The notes under the pieces are model-generated. The model was not told the origin of the DNA. It worked only from the letters and a program-made list of their open reading frames with translations, and made no database searches. Below are positions 16,204 to 23,916 of a stretch of DNA of 24,214 bases, piece after piece. Position 1 is the first letter of the stretch, and every line of letters starts with the position of its first letter. The stretch lies in NCBI GenBank assembly GCA_964556005.1, contig CAZKUR010000059.1, positions 1 to 24,214 of the forward strand, written 5' to 3'. Origin of the DNA: CAZKUR01 sp964556005 (GTDB lineage: Bacteria > Bacteroidota > Ignavibacteria > Ignavibacteriales > Ignavibacteriaceae). The position numbers were made by a program, and so were the translations under genes.

Positions 16204-16755
16204 ATGGAAATATCTGCAAATTTATATTATTCCAGTGGGAGGATTGGCAGCTTAAATCTTAAAGCTGTTGCGTCACCCAAAGGAATAAAAAAATTGATAC
16301 TAAATGAGGCCGCTTCCTCAGCATCATCAGAATCACTCACCAGGCTTAGATACGATGACCCGTATTTATTCAATATTTTCAAACAGCTTGAAGAATATTT
16401 TAAAAGGAAAAGAAAAAATTTCGATATTCCGTTTGATCTTGAAGGAACGGATTTTCAATTAAGTGTTTGGAATGAATTATTGAATATTCCTTACGGCAGG
16501 ACGACTTCATACGGAGCAATTGCGAGCAAACTGGGAAATCCAAAATTATTACGTGCTGTTGGGAGAGCAATTGGAACTAATCCAATTCCGATTATCATCC
16601 CATGTCATAGGGTTATAAATAATAATGGCCAGCTTGGCGGTTTTTCTGCAGGAATTAAATTAAAAGAAGAATTACTTGAACTGGAAGGCATCTTAAGTTT
16701 GGAATTATTTTCGGTTAAACGTTTATCAGCCGGTTCCCGATTGTATCAAACTTAA
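16204..16755 (+). CDS. ogt: Methylated-DNA-[protein]-cysteine S-methyltransferase (O6-alkylguanine repair)
   Basis: The protein removes alkyl groups from O6-alkylguanine and O4-alkylthymine in DNA by transfer to its own cysteine. At 183 residues it is the Ogt/MGMT size, without an Ada N-terminal domain. The active site is IPCHRVI with Cys134, preceded by the helix-turn-helix/arginine-finger region (IPYGRTTSYGAIASKLGN, about 99-116, and RAVGRAIGTNP). The C-terminal tail after KEELLELEG is about 25 residues longer than usual and not distinctive. No SD is visible before the ATG. The gene converges on kamA. Confidence 0.92.
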   Translation: MEISANLYYSSGRIGSLNLKAVASPKGIKKLILNEAASSASSESLTRLRYDDPYLFNIFKQLEEYFKRKRKNFDIPFDLEGTDFQLSVWNELLNIPYGRTTSYGAIASKLGNPKLLRAVGRAIGTNPIPIIIPCHRVINNNGQLGGFSAGIKLKEELLELEGILSLELFSVKRLSAGSRLYQT

Positions 16756-16774
16756 TAACAAATAAGAACCGGCT
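16728..16774. repeat. 9-bp inverted repeat spanning the ogt stop
   Basis: AGCCGGTTC (16728-16736, inside ogt) and GAACCGGCT (16766-16774) are perfect complements around a 29-nt loop that includes the ogt stop. It may act as a bidirectional end signal between convergent ogt and kamA. No U-run follows it closely. Confidence 0.45.
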
Positions 16775-16802
16775 TCTAAGGAGGAAATAGTTTTTAATTT
16801 GT

Positions 16803-18197
16803 TCAGATTGCGGTTTCTATATCTATTTCTTCAACGCCGTTTTCAGGTTCTTTCTGAAAATACAACTGTCCGTAATTCGATTGAATCAATTCATTTAACT
16901 GATCTTGGAAGAAGAATTTTTCTTCACCGAAAGCCGGCCACAGATCAGTTAACCAAGTTGCTTTAGGGTTATATTTTGCGAAGAACGGACGCTTGCACCA
17001 TTCGGGGTTTCTTGCCTGAAGCAATGTTAGAACAAAGACTTTTTCACCATAAATTTCGGTAATTCCTTCAATTGAAACTTTTCCCGGTAAAGCAGACATC
17101 GAAGGACCTCTCACCGTTCTGCTTAAGCCCGAAACTTTAATTATAGCTTCTTTAAATATTCTATAAGCTCTTTCAAGAGGAATTTCAAAATATTGCTTTG
17201 CGCCGGTATTTCTTTCTACAAACATGTAGTAAGGAATCAAGCCTAAATTGACTTGAGCCTGCCACATTTTTGTCCATACGTCAGGATCATCGTTTACATG
17301 TTTAACCAGCGGCGATTGAGTTCTTATTTGCGCACCGGTATTTCTAATCCTTCGAACCGCCTCATGTGCAACATCTGTCGAAAGCTCTACCCAATGATTG
17401 TAGTGACCCATTATAGCCAAATGCTTTCCCGAGTTTACGATTCTTTCGAAGAATCGCAATATTTCATCCGAATCTTTATCGGTGACATATTTGTAAGGCC
17501 AGTATGCAACGGATTTCGTACCGATCCTGATATTCTTTATATGATCGAATTCCGGTGTCAATAAAGGCTCAAGATATATTTTAAGATTTTTGGTACTCAT
17601 TATCATCGGGTCACCGCCTGTCAGTAAAATGTCGGTAACCTCTTTGTGTTTTCTTAAATAAGCTTGAAATCTTTTTGATTCGTCCGTAGCGAATTTATAA
17701 TCTTTCATTCCAACAAACTGCGGCCATCTAAAACAGAATGTACAGTAGGCGTGGCATGTTTGCCCGCTTGAAGGAAAAATTAAACAGGTCTCTCTGTATT
17801 TATGCTGAACACCCGGAACAGGTTCGTCATCCAGGAAAGGAATGTTGATTGTCATTTGTCCCGCAGGGTGAGGATTCAGCTCAAGCCTAATTTCTTCTGC
17901 GGTTCTTTTTAAATCGGCACTTGACAGTGACTCATCTAAAAGTGCGTCAGCCATCCTGTTGAATTGATCGGTAGACAACATATCCTCTTGAACAAAAGTT
18001 AATTGGAACATAGGATCATTAGGTACATTATTCCAATCAATTAATTCTTCTACCACATAATTATTTGTTCTAAAAGGAAGTACGTTTGAAACTACATTTA
18101 TGGCAAACTTATGATCCCTTGAAAGGTTTTTAAACTGTGGAATTTTATCAAGATCTCTTAGATCATAAAACCTCATTTTTTTTTGTTGAATCGTCAT
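16803..18197 (-). CDS. KamA-family radical SAM aminomutase-like enzyme
   Basis: The start is taken as ATG 18197 (464 aa), because a strong SD (AAGGAGGAA) lies 4-5 nt upstream; an ATG 24 codons earlier has none. The radical SAM motif is C-x3-C-x2-C at Cys148, 152 and 155 (CHAYCTFC), followed by FRWPQF. The SAM-binding LLTGGDP is present. PGK in SALPGKVSIEG is the expected PLP lysine. KamA enzymes move an amino group from C2 to C3 of lysine, and relatives act on glutamate. The two Asp residues that hold the substrate side chain in clostridial lysine 2,3-aminomutase (in CDLSEG and VDAPGGGGK contexts) are not evident: the sequence reads MFVERNTG and MSALPGK. The substrate is therefore unknown. 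It is preceded by a terminator and a 54-aa gene on the same strand. Confidence 0.85.
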   Translation of the reverse strand: MTIQQKKMRFYDLRDLDKIPQFKNLSRDHKFAINVVSNVLPFRTNNYVVEELIDWNNVPNDPMFQLTFVQEDMLSTDQFNRMADALLDESLSSADLKRTAEEIRLELNPHPAGQMTINIPFLDDEPVPGVQHKYRETCLIFPSSGQTCHAYCTFCFRWPQFVGMKDYKFATDESKRFQAYLRKHKEVTDILLTGGDPMIMSTKNLKIYLEPLLTPEFDHIKNIRIGTKSVAYWPYKYVTDKDSDEILRFFERIVNSGKHLAIMGHYNHWVELSTDVAHEAVRRIRNTGAQIRTQSPLVKHVNDDPDVWTKMWQAQVNLGLIPYYMFVERNTGAKQYFEIPLERAYRIFKEAIIKVSGLSRTVRGPSMSALPGKVSIEGITEIYGEKVFVLTLLQARNPEWCKRPFFAKYNPKATWLTDLWPAFGEEKFFFQDQLNELIQSNYGQLYFQKEPENGVEEIDIETAI

Positions 18198-18387
18198 GAT
18201 TTCCTCCTTTTCAGTATTAATTAAAAATGATTTGTCAGTTAATTGGGAAAGGGATTGGAAACCAATCAACTGTAAGCGATAAGTATTAAATTTCCTGAAT
18301 GAACCCTTACAGTAGAAATATAAAAAATTATATCATTTAATCAAGACGATTCGTCATAATTATTTGTTTTTGAAGCGTTTGGTAGGA

Positions 18388-18412
18388 TAAAAAAAGCGGT
18401 AAAAACCGCTTA
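18388..18412 (-). terminator. Intrinsic terminator of the 54-aa gene
   Basis: On the minus strand AAGCGGT and ACCGCTT form a 7-bp stem with a T4 loop, followed by a U-run of five or more. It lies 10 nt after the stop at 18423 and separates the small gene from kamA. Confidence 0.8.
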
Positions 18413-18422
18413 AAATCAGGTG

Positions 18423-18587
18423 CTATTTAATTTGAGTTACTTTGCCGATATCATCGAGCCTGATAAATTTTTCGTTGAATTTATAACTTCCTTTTGTAGT
18501 TTTTACTGATTTAATCAATTTGACGGTTACACCTTCAACTTTTTTCTTTCCTTTTGCTTTATCTGCGAATGATTGTTGTTTTGCCAT
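18423..18587 (-). CDS. Small basic protein, 54 aa
   Basis: The frame from ATG 18587 to TAG 18423 has an SD (GGAG) 6-7 nt upstream and its own terminator just downstream, which together make it a real single-gene unit. The product begins MAKQQSFADKAKGKKK, has a Lys-rich N-terminus and a beta-like C-terminal half (VTVKLIKSV, then YKFNEKFIRLDDIGKVTQIK). Similar short 'MAKQ.SFADK..KKK' proteins are, from memory, widespread and unnamed in the Bacteroidota/Ignavibacteria. Function unknown; small size and charge suggest RNA or ribosome contact, which is inference only. Confidence 0.78.
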   Translation of the reverse strand: MAKQQSFADKAKGKKKVEGVTVKLIKSVKTTKGSYKFNEKFIRLDDIGKVTQIK

Positions 18588-18833
18588 AATTTCTCCGTTT
18601 GTTTAAGCCTGCAAATATAGAAAAAAAAGCATGAATCTAAAAGTAATATTTTTAATCGAACGGCTTAAAATTTGTTATAGATTTTAAGTGTAAAAAGCAG
18701 GTTTCTGCAGCATATATATATAGAATGATTCTCGTTCAGAGAGGATGTGTAATATTTTCCTGCGCACAAAAAATATATTTGATAATTGTAAATAATATAA
18801 TTAGCTTTAATATTCTATTTTTAAGGAAATTTA

Positions 18834-19505
18834 ATGTTTTTACTGTCCACGATAATTATACTCTCATATCTTGTCGGGTCAATCCCAAACAGCATTATTG
18901 TAAGCAAATTAGTTAAGGGGATTGATATCCGTGATTACGGGAGTCACAACGCGGGCGGCACAAATGTAATGCGCATACTCGGCTGGAAGTATGGGCTTTT
19001 AGTAATTTTGCTTGATGCGTTAAAGGGAGTAGTGGCAGTTGTAATAATTGCAAGATTGCATTACGGTTCGATGCCTTTTGAAAATGCAACTCCTTTTGAC
19101 GATTTTACTCTCATTCAAATTATTGCCGGTGTATCTGCCGTTTTGGGACATATCTGGACTGTATTCGCAGGTTTCAAAGGAGGTAAAGGAATTGCAACTG
19201 CACTTGGTATGCTACTGATGCTGGTTACCGTCGACATGCTGATAGCGATTGGAGTTTTTATAGTTGTTGTGACAATATCCCGCTACGTTTCTTTAGGTTC
19301 AATATTAGGTGCAATCAGTATTCCTTTAACTTTGGTAATCAGAGAAAATATTTTCAACGTAAATATTCAAAGCTATAACACCATTCTTCCATTTGTCATT
19401 CTTCTTTCATTGCTTATTATTTTTACACACAGAAAAAACGTTGTTAGATTAATAAATGGAAGCGAAAATAAGTTAAGTTTTTCAAAAAAGAAAAGTTTAT
19501 CGTAA
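18834..19505 (+). CDS. plsY: Glycerol-3-phosphate acyltransferase PlsY
   Basis: PlsY transfers an acyl group from acyl-phosphate to glycerol-3-phosphate, the first step of phospholipid synthesis, at the inner membrane. The 223-residue protein has about five hydrophobic segments and the family motifs: LVGSIPNS near the N-terminus, GSHNAGGTNVMRILG (about 36-51), GHIWTVFAGFKGGKGIATALG (about 104-124, phosphate loop) and RYVSLGSI. AAGGAA lies 6 nt before the ATG. gpsA, which makes its substrate, follows 5 nt after the stop, so the two form an operon. Confidence 0.95.
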   Translation: MFLLSTIIILSYLVGSIPNSIIVSKLVKGIDIRDYGSHNAGGTNVMRILGWKYGLLVILLDALKGVVAVVIIARLHYGSMPFENATPFDDFTLIQIIAGVSAVLGHIWTVFAGFKGGKGIATALGMLLMLVTVDMLIAIGVFIVVVTISRYVSLGSILGAISIPLTLVIRENIFNVNIQSYNTILPFVILLSLLIIFTHRKNVVRLINGSENKLSFSKKKSLS

Positions 19506-19510
19506 TTTAA

Positions 19511-20506
19511 ATGAAAGTGTCTGTTTTAGGAGCAGGCGGCTGGGGCACAACCCTGGCTATACTTCTTTATTATAACGGTCATGACGTTACTCTGTGGGAG
19601 TACAATAAAAATTACGCAAAGATAATAGATAGAAAAAGAATTAACGAAAATTTCCTTCCTGGGATTAAAATCCCCTCCGAAATAAAAATTACCCATGATC
19701 TTGACGAATCTACTGATAAAAAGAATATGATCGTTCTCGCTGTTCCTTCGCAGTTTTTAAGAGGAGTAATTAAAAAAGTAAATCATCCTTCAATTAAAAA
19801 TTCAATTTTAGTTAATGTTGCGAAAGGCGTTGAAAAGAAAACTCTTCAAACGATGTCTCAAATGCTTCTGGATGAAATGCCGGCTTTAAGCAAAAATCAG
19901 ATTGGGACTTTGTCCGGTCCGAGTCATGCGGAAGAAGTCAGCAGAAAAATACCAACTGCAGTTGTGGCTGCCTCAAAAAATGCCGAAACATCAAAATCAA
20001 TTCAAGCTGCATTCATGACGGCATATTTCAGAGTTTATTCTTCAACCGATATACTTGGTGTCGAACTCGGCGGTGCATTTAAAAACGTTATTGCAATCGG
20101 TGCAGGAATAATCGATGGCGTTAAATTCGGCGATAATACAAAAGCTGCAATCATGACAAGAGGAATTGCAGAGATTTCAAGACTTGGCGAAGCATTAGGT
20201 GCAAGAGCAGATACCTTCGCCGGACTTTCGGGAATGGGAGATTTAATTGTAACGTGTATGAGCAAATACAGTAGAAACAGGTTTGTGGGAGAACAGATCG
20301 GTTCAGGTAAAAAACTTAAAGAAGTTTTAAAATCAATGAACATGGTTGCCGAAGGTGTTGAAACTTCCCGTTCGGTTTCCCAGCTTTCAAAGACTCATAA
20401 CGTAGAAACTCCGATTGCCGATGAAGTTCACAAAATACTTTACGAAGGTAAAGACCCGGTAAAAGCCACTACCGACTTAATGACCCGCGATATGAAAATG
20501 GAATAG
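19511..20506 (+). CDS. gpsA: NAD(P)+-dependent glycerol-3-phosphate dehydrogenase GpsA
   Basis: GpsA reduces dihydroxyacetone phosphate to sn-glycerol-3-phosphate, the substrate of PlsY. The 331-residue protein has the N-terminal Rossmann motif GAGGWGTTLA (7-16), the SGPSHAEEV segment, and the catalytic Lys191 in GGAFKNVIAIGAGI. The C-terminal helical domain (GLSGMGDLIVTCMSKYSRNR) is complete. The 5-nt gap after plsY indicates translational coupling. Confidence 0.96.
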   Translation: MKVSVLGAGGWGTTLAILLYYNGHDVTLWEYNKNYAKIIDRKRINENFLPGIKIPSEIKITHDLDESTDKKNMIVLAVPSQFLRGVIKKVNHPSIKNSILVNVAKGVEKKTLQTMSQMLLDEMPALSKNQIGTLSGPSHAEEVSRKIPTAVVAASKNAETSKSIQAAFMTAYFRVYSSTDILGVELGGAFKNVIAIGAGIIDGVKFGDNTKAAIMTRGIAEISRLGEALGARADTFAGLSGMGDLIVTCMSKYSRNRFVGEQIGSGKKLKEVLKSMNMVAEGVETSRSVSQLSKTHNVETPIADEVHKILYEGKDPVKATTDLMTRDMKME

Positions 20507-20573
20507 ACTTTAGAATCATTCCTTTTATTTCACAGATATTCCAAGAAGATATTTTTTGATAAGGAGACAAAGA

Positions 20574-20843
20574 CGTCCCCGCAGGGGACGAACATGAATA
20601 GCAACGGATGAAATCCGTTGAAAGTTAACAAAGCGTAAGCATAAAAGAACCCCGTATGGGGTTCAACAAGAGTTTGAGGTGAATGTCAGACCACACGAAA
20701 TACATAAGTTTAGGTTTGATAACCATCATTCTAATAATTATCAACTCCCTTATTAAACTCCTCCGGAGTTTTGAGGAAGTACTTAGTTCTGTCTTTTCCA
20801 TGGGTTCACCCATGGTTATTTATATTGCATCATTTCGTGATGC
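20574..20843. repeat. Array of six short hairpins with inverted 11-nt linkers (REP/MITE-like element)
   Basis: Six near-perfect hairpins lie within 270 nt: H1 20574-20590 (CGTCCCC/GGGGACG), H2 20602-20620 (CAACGGAT/ATCCGTTG), H3 20647-20664 (GAACCCC/GGGGTTC), H4 20755-20771 (AAACTCC/GGAGTTT), H5 20798-20815 (CCATGGGT/ACCCATGG) and H6 20827-20843 (GCATCA/TGATGC). H1 and H2 are joined by AACATGAATAG, and H5 and H6 by TTATTTATATT. Both linkers are 11 nt, and the second is close to the reverse complement of the first (8 of 11), so the element is an overall inverted structure. A short frame inside (MSDHTKYISL, start 20683) does not look like a gene. It may be a remnant of a REP-associated transposase unit. 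Confidence 0.7.
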
Positions 20844-20949
20844 CGATGCTCAATTGTATGTTATAATCTAAGATTTGTGAGATTAAAGAAAAAGTAATTT
20901 CTTATTTATTGGTTGTAATTTCATTCCACTTAATTTATTTTTGATCCTG

Positions 20950-23160
20950 ATGAGTTTAAGCAATCAAGATATCTTAAATCAATCGGTTCAATACATAAAA
21001 TCAGTTGGGCCCAAACGCGCCGAATCATTTAAGAAAATCGGAATTGAAAACATTCATGATCTTCTTTTTTACTTTCCAACGAGGCATCTCGATAGAACCA
21101 CAACACTTTCTGCCGCCAAAGCATACGGTTATACAATTAATGGCTTTGACGGCGAACTAACGGTTATAGGGAAAGTAGTCGATAAAGAAATTTTAAGATT
21201 TGGGAGAAAAGAATTACTGAAAGTCCAGTTCAGAGATTCTTCCGGATTTTTCGAATGTGTCTGGTTTAATGCAATAAAATATTTTAAAGATGTTTTTAAT
21301 GAAGGAGATATTTTTGCAATTTCATCCAAACCGTCTATAACTAGAATTGGAAGCTTGCAGTTTACACACCCTGACTTCGACAGGATTAGTGAAGAGGAAT
21401 CTAACAATTTCTTAAATACGGGGAAGATTATTCCTTTCTATAAAATTCCGAAAGAATTAAAAGAAAAAAATATCGGTGATCTCAGTCTTCGTCGAATAAT
21501 TAATTACGCTGTTGAAAAGTATGTCGAATACTTGGATGAATCTCTGCCTCAAAAAATTGTCGAAGAAAATTCTTTATTAAATATAAATGAAGCAGTTAAA
21601 AATTTTCATTTCCCCTCATCAAAAGAAATTTTAGAAAGAGCTTTATACAGGTTTAAATTTGAAGAATTGTTTTATCTCGAAATATTAGTTGCTTTAAGAA
21701 AGCATAATTATCAATACAAGCTTAAAGGACATTCATTTCGGGTGAAAACAAGTTTAGTTAAAGCTTTCCTTAAAATTCTTCCATTCAGCTTAACACAATC
21801 ACAGTTAAACGTTTTATCCGAAATAAAAAACGATATGCTTTCCGAAATGCCGATGAATCGATTGCTTCAGGGCGATGTCGGGAGCGGGAAAACTATCGTT
21901 GCTTTAATTTCAATGCTCATTGCAGTCGACAACGGATTTCAAGCAGTTATGATGGCGCCTACTGAAATATTAGCAGATCAACATGCTAAAACAATTTCCG
22001 GGCTGATGAAAAAGTTGGAGCAAGTTCATAAAGAAAAAGAAATTAAAGTTTCATTGCTTTTAGGCGGACAAAGAAAATCAGTTAAAGAGAAAAATTTGCA
22101 GGATATTGAACTTCAACAAGCAGATATTATAATCGGAACACATGCTTTATTTGAAGAAGATATAAAATTTAATAATCTCGGGTTTATTATTGTGGACGAG
22201 CAGCATCGTTTCGGGGTTGAGCAAAGAGCAAAATTATTTGCCAAAGGGAATACTCCGGACATTATTGTGATGAGTGCAACGCCGATTCCGAGAACATTAT
22301 CAATGACGGTTTACGGCGACCTCGATGTTTCTGTTATAAACGAAATGCCAAAGAACCGGAAACCTGTTAAAACAATTCTTAGAGGTGAAAAGAAACTGCC
22401 GAATATTTACAAGTTCATTAAAGACAAACATGAAGAAGGTTATCAATCTTTTATTGTTTATCCTTTGGTTGAAGAGTCTGAAAAATTGGAATTGAAAGCA
22501 GCGGAAACTTTCTTTAACGAACTGAAAGAAACTTACTTTAAAGAATTAAAAGTAGGATTAATTCACGGAAAAATGTCGTGGCAGCAAAAAGAAGAAGTCA
22601 TGCTCCTATTCCTTGTAAAAAAATATGATGTGCTGATTGCTACAACAGTAATTGAAGTAGGAATCGATATCCCTGATGCAAATATAATTTTAATAAATGA
22701 CGCGCACCGTTTCGGATTATCACAGCTTCACCAGCTACGAGGAAGGGTAGGAAGAAGTTCGAAACAGGCATACTGCATACTTGTGACGAAAGACGAATTT
22801 GCTTCTTTTACAAACAATAAAAGATTAGAACTGGATTATTTATCAACAACTCAACTGGATAAATATAAAACTTCAGTCAGGCTTCAAACCATGGTTAAGT
22901 ATAACGACGGCTTTAAAATTGCAGAAATGGATTTAAAATTAAGAGGTCCTGGAAATATTTTCGGAAAGGAACAAAGCGGCTTTCCCGAATTAAAGCATGC
23001 AGATCTTATTAAAGACACTGAAATAATCATTAAAGCAAAGAAAGCAGCATTCGATTTAATTCAAAACGATCCTCATCTCGGCTCTCCTATTTACTCACCG
23101 GTTAAAGAAAATCTAATCAAACATTACTCACACAGTCTAAAATACGCTAAGATTGCCTGA
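20950..23160 (+). CDS. recG: ATP-dependent DNA helicase RecG
   Basis: RecG remodels stalled replication forks and Holliday junctions. The 736-residue protein (ATG at 20950; a TTG at 20941 would add three residues) has the N-terminal wedge/OB domain (about 1-260, with VGPKRAESFKKIGI and QFRDSSGFFECVWFN) and a helicase core. Motifs are Walker A GDVGSGKT (308-315), DEQHRFGVEQR (DEQH box from 416), SATPIPRTLSM, IHGKM, VIEVGIDIPDANI and QLRGRVGRS (from 595). The C-terminal LRGPGNIFGKEQSG region of the TRG domain is complete. No SD is visible. It follows the hairpin array and stands alone. Confidence 0.96.
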   Translation: MSLSNQDILNQSVQYIKSVGPKRAESFKKIGIENIHDLLFYFPTRHLDRTTTLSAAKAYGYTINGFDGELTVIGKVVDKEILRFGRKELLKVQFRDSSGFFECVWFNAIKYFKDVFNEGDIFAISSKPSITRIGSLQFTHPDFDRISEEESNNFLNTGKIIPFYKIPKELKEKNIGDLSLRRIINYAVEKYVEYLDESLPQKIVEENSLLNINEAVKNFHFPSSKEILERALYRFKFEELFYLEILVALRKHNYQYKLKGHSFRVKTSLVKAFLKILPFSLTQSQLNVLSEIKNDMLSEMPMNRLLQGDVGSGKTIVALISMLIAVDNGFQAVMMAPTEILADQHAKTISGLMKKLEQVHKEKEIKVSLLLGGQRKSVKEKNLQDIELQQADIIIGTHALFEEDIKFNNLGFIIVDEQHRFGVEQRAKLFAKGNTPDIIVMSATPIPRTLSMTVYGDLDVSVINEMPKNRKPVKTILRGEKKLPNIYKFIKDKHEEGYQSFIVYPLVEESEKLELKAAETFFNELKETYFKELKVGLIHGKMSWQQKEEVMLLFLVKKYDVLIATTVIEVGIDIPDANIILINDAHRFGLSQLHQLRGRVGRSSKQAYCILVTKDEFASFTNNKRLELDYLSTTQLDKYKTSVRLQTMVKYNDGFKIAEMDLKLRGPGNIFGKEQSGFPELKHADLIKDTEIIIKAKKAAFDLIQNDPHLGSPIYSPVKENLIKHYSHSLKYAKIA

Positions 23161-23916
23161 AAAATTTTTTTAGAGAGATCTTTTTCTCATATAAAAGAAA
23201 CTTAATCTCGGTAAACACAGATAAATAAGGTAATAATTTTTAGGGGATAAGTGAGTTACAAAGGTTTAGAGATGATAAATAAGGTTTTAAAATAGATTCT
23301 GGTTTCATCAATTCTACTTTAAATAAGAATGATAATATTTTTTAAAATTTTACAACAGAAAATTAGTTTTCCTATCTACTTTACTGTCAAAGAATACTTA
23401 ATCAAGCATTAATTGTATAGTATAATGTACTCTTAGGTAGTTTAAAAAATCTTTAAGGAAAATTTTTCTCAAAACTTAGAAAATTATTTGAGGATATACA
23501 TTGTCAGATGATAAAAAAGAAAACCTTACTGATTGAATAAACTTTAGTAACACAAACTAACACCGGAGTTCGAAATCTTATTACCTTATTTCTTTAGAGT
23601 CAATAAATTATAAGGTATAAACTATTCGAAGAAATTAATTATTTGTATTCATACAAAAAAATTTTGTTATCATAAACCAATCTACTACTTCAAAAATCTT
23701 TTAAACTTTTTTCACAAGAACATTTTAAAATATTTTTTAGAAAACCAATCTTCAAAACGAAAAAATATTTTTCAAAAATATTTTTTTATTAAAAAATAAT
23801 TTTGTTTCTTTAAAAAGGTTTTAAAAATATTTTTTTTAAAAGTGTTCATCAACATATTGACTTAGAAGTTTTAATAATTATATTTGCAAAAATAATTTTC
23901 ACAACTTGGAGAAAAT
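23161..23916. other. Very A/T-rich spacer with repeated A/T tracts
   Basis: This 750-nt region has no intact gene. Its distal part (23727-23922) repeats a near-palindromic A4-T-A-T5-6 tract at about 23727, 23762, 23774, 23823 and 23912, which should give locally curved, easily melted DNA. The middle holds a possible gene relic, listed separately. Confidence 0.45.
23501..23799 (+). pseudogene. Possible decayed gene in the A/T-rich spacer
   Basis: AGGA precedes a TTG at 23501 that opens MSDDKKENLTD, a TGA at 23534, then INFSNT. A one-base slip near 23556 leads into LTPEFEILLPYFFRVNKL, a TAA at 23611, and then an open stretch to 23799 that is Lys/Phe/Asn-rich and may be chance. The first about 45 residues look protein-like, but I do not recognise them. 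The evidence is suggestive only. Confidence 0.28.

Noticed and set aside
16776..16790. Strong SD-like AAGGAGGAAATAG on the plus strand before the antisense of kamA
   Set aside because: No start codon at useful spacing and no open frame with coding character follows.
18723..18737. Fur-box-like GAATGATTCTCGTTC upstream of plsY
   Set aside because: Only a 5-of-6 inverted half-site match over a short stretch. plsY is not an iron gene, and the site is about 100 nt from the start.
20683..20871. 62-codon frame (MSDHTKYISL) as a membrane protein gene
   Set aside because: It runs through three perfect hairpins of the repeat array (H4-H6), lacks an SD and has no family resemblance. It is better explained by the element.
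23560..23580. GTTCGAAATC resembling a tRNA T-loop
   Set aside because: No acceptor, anticodon or D stem can be folded around it.
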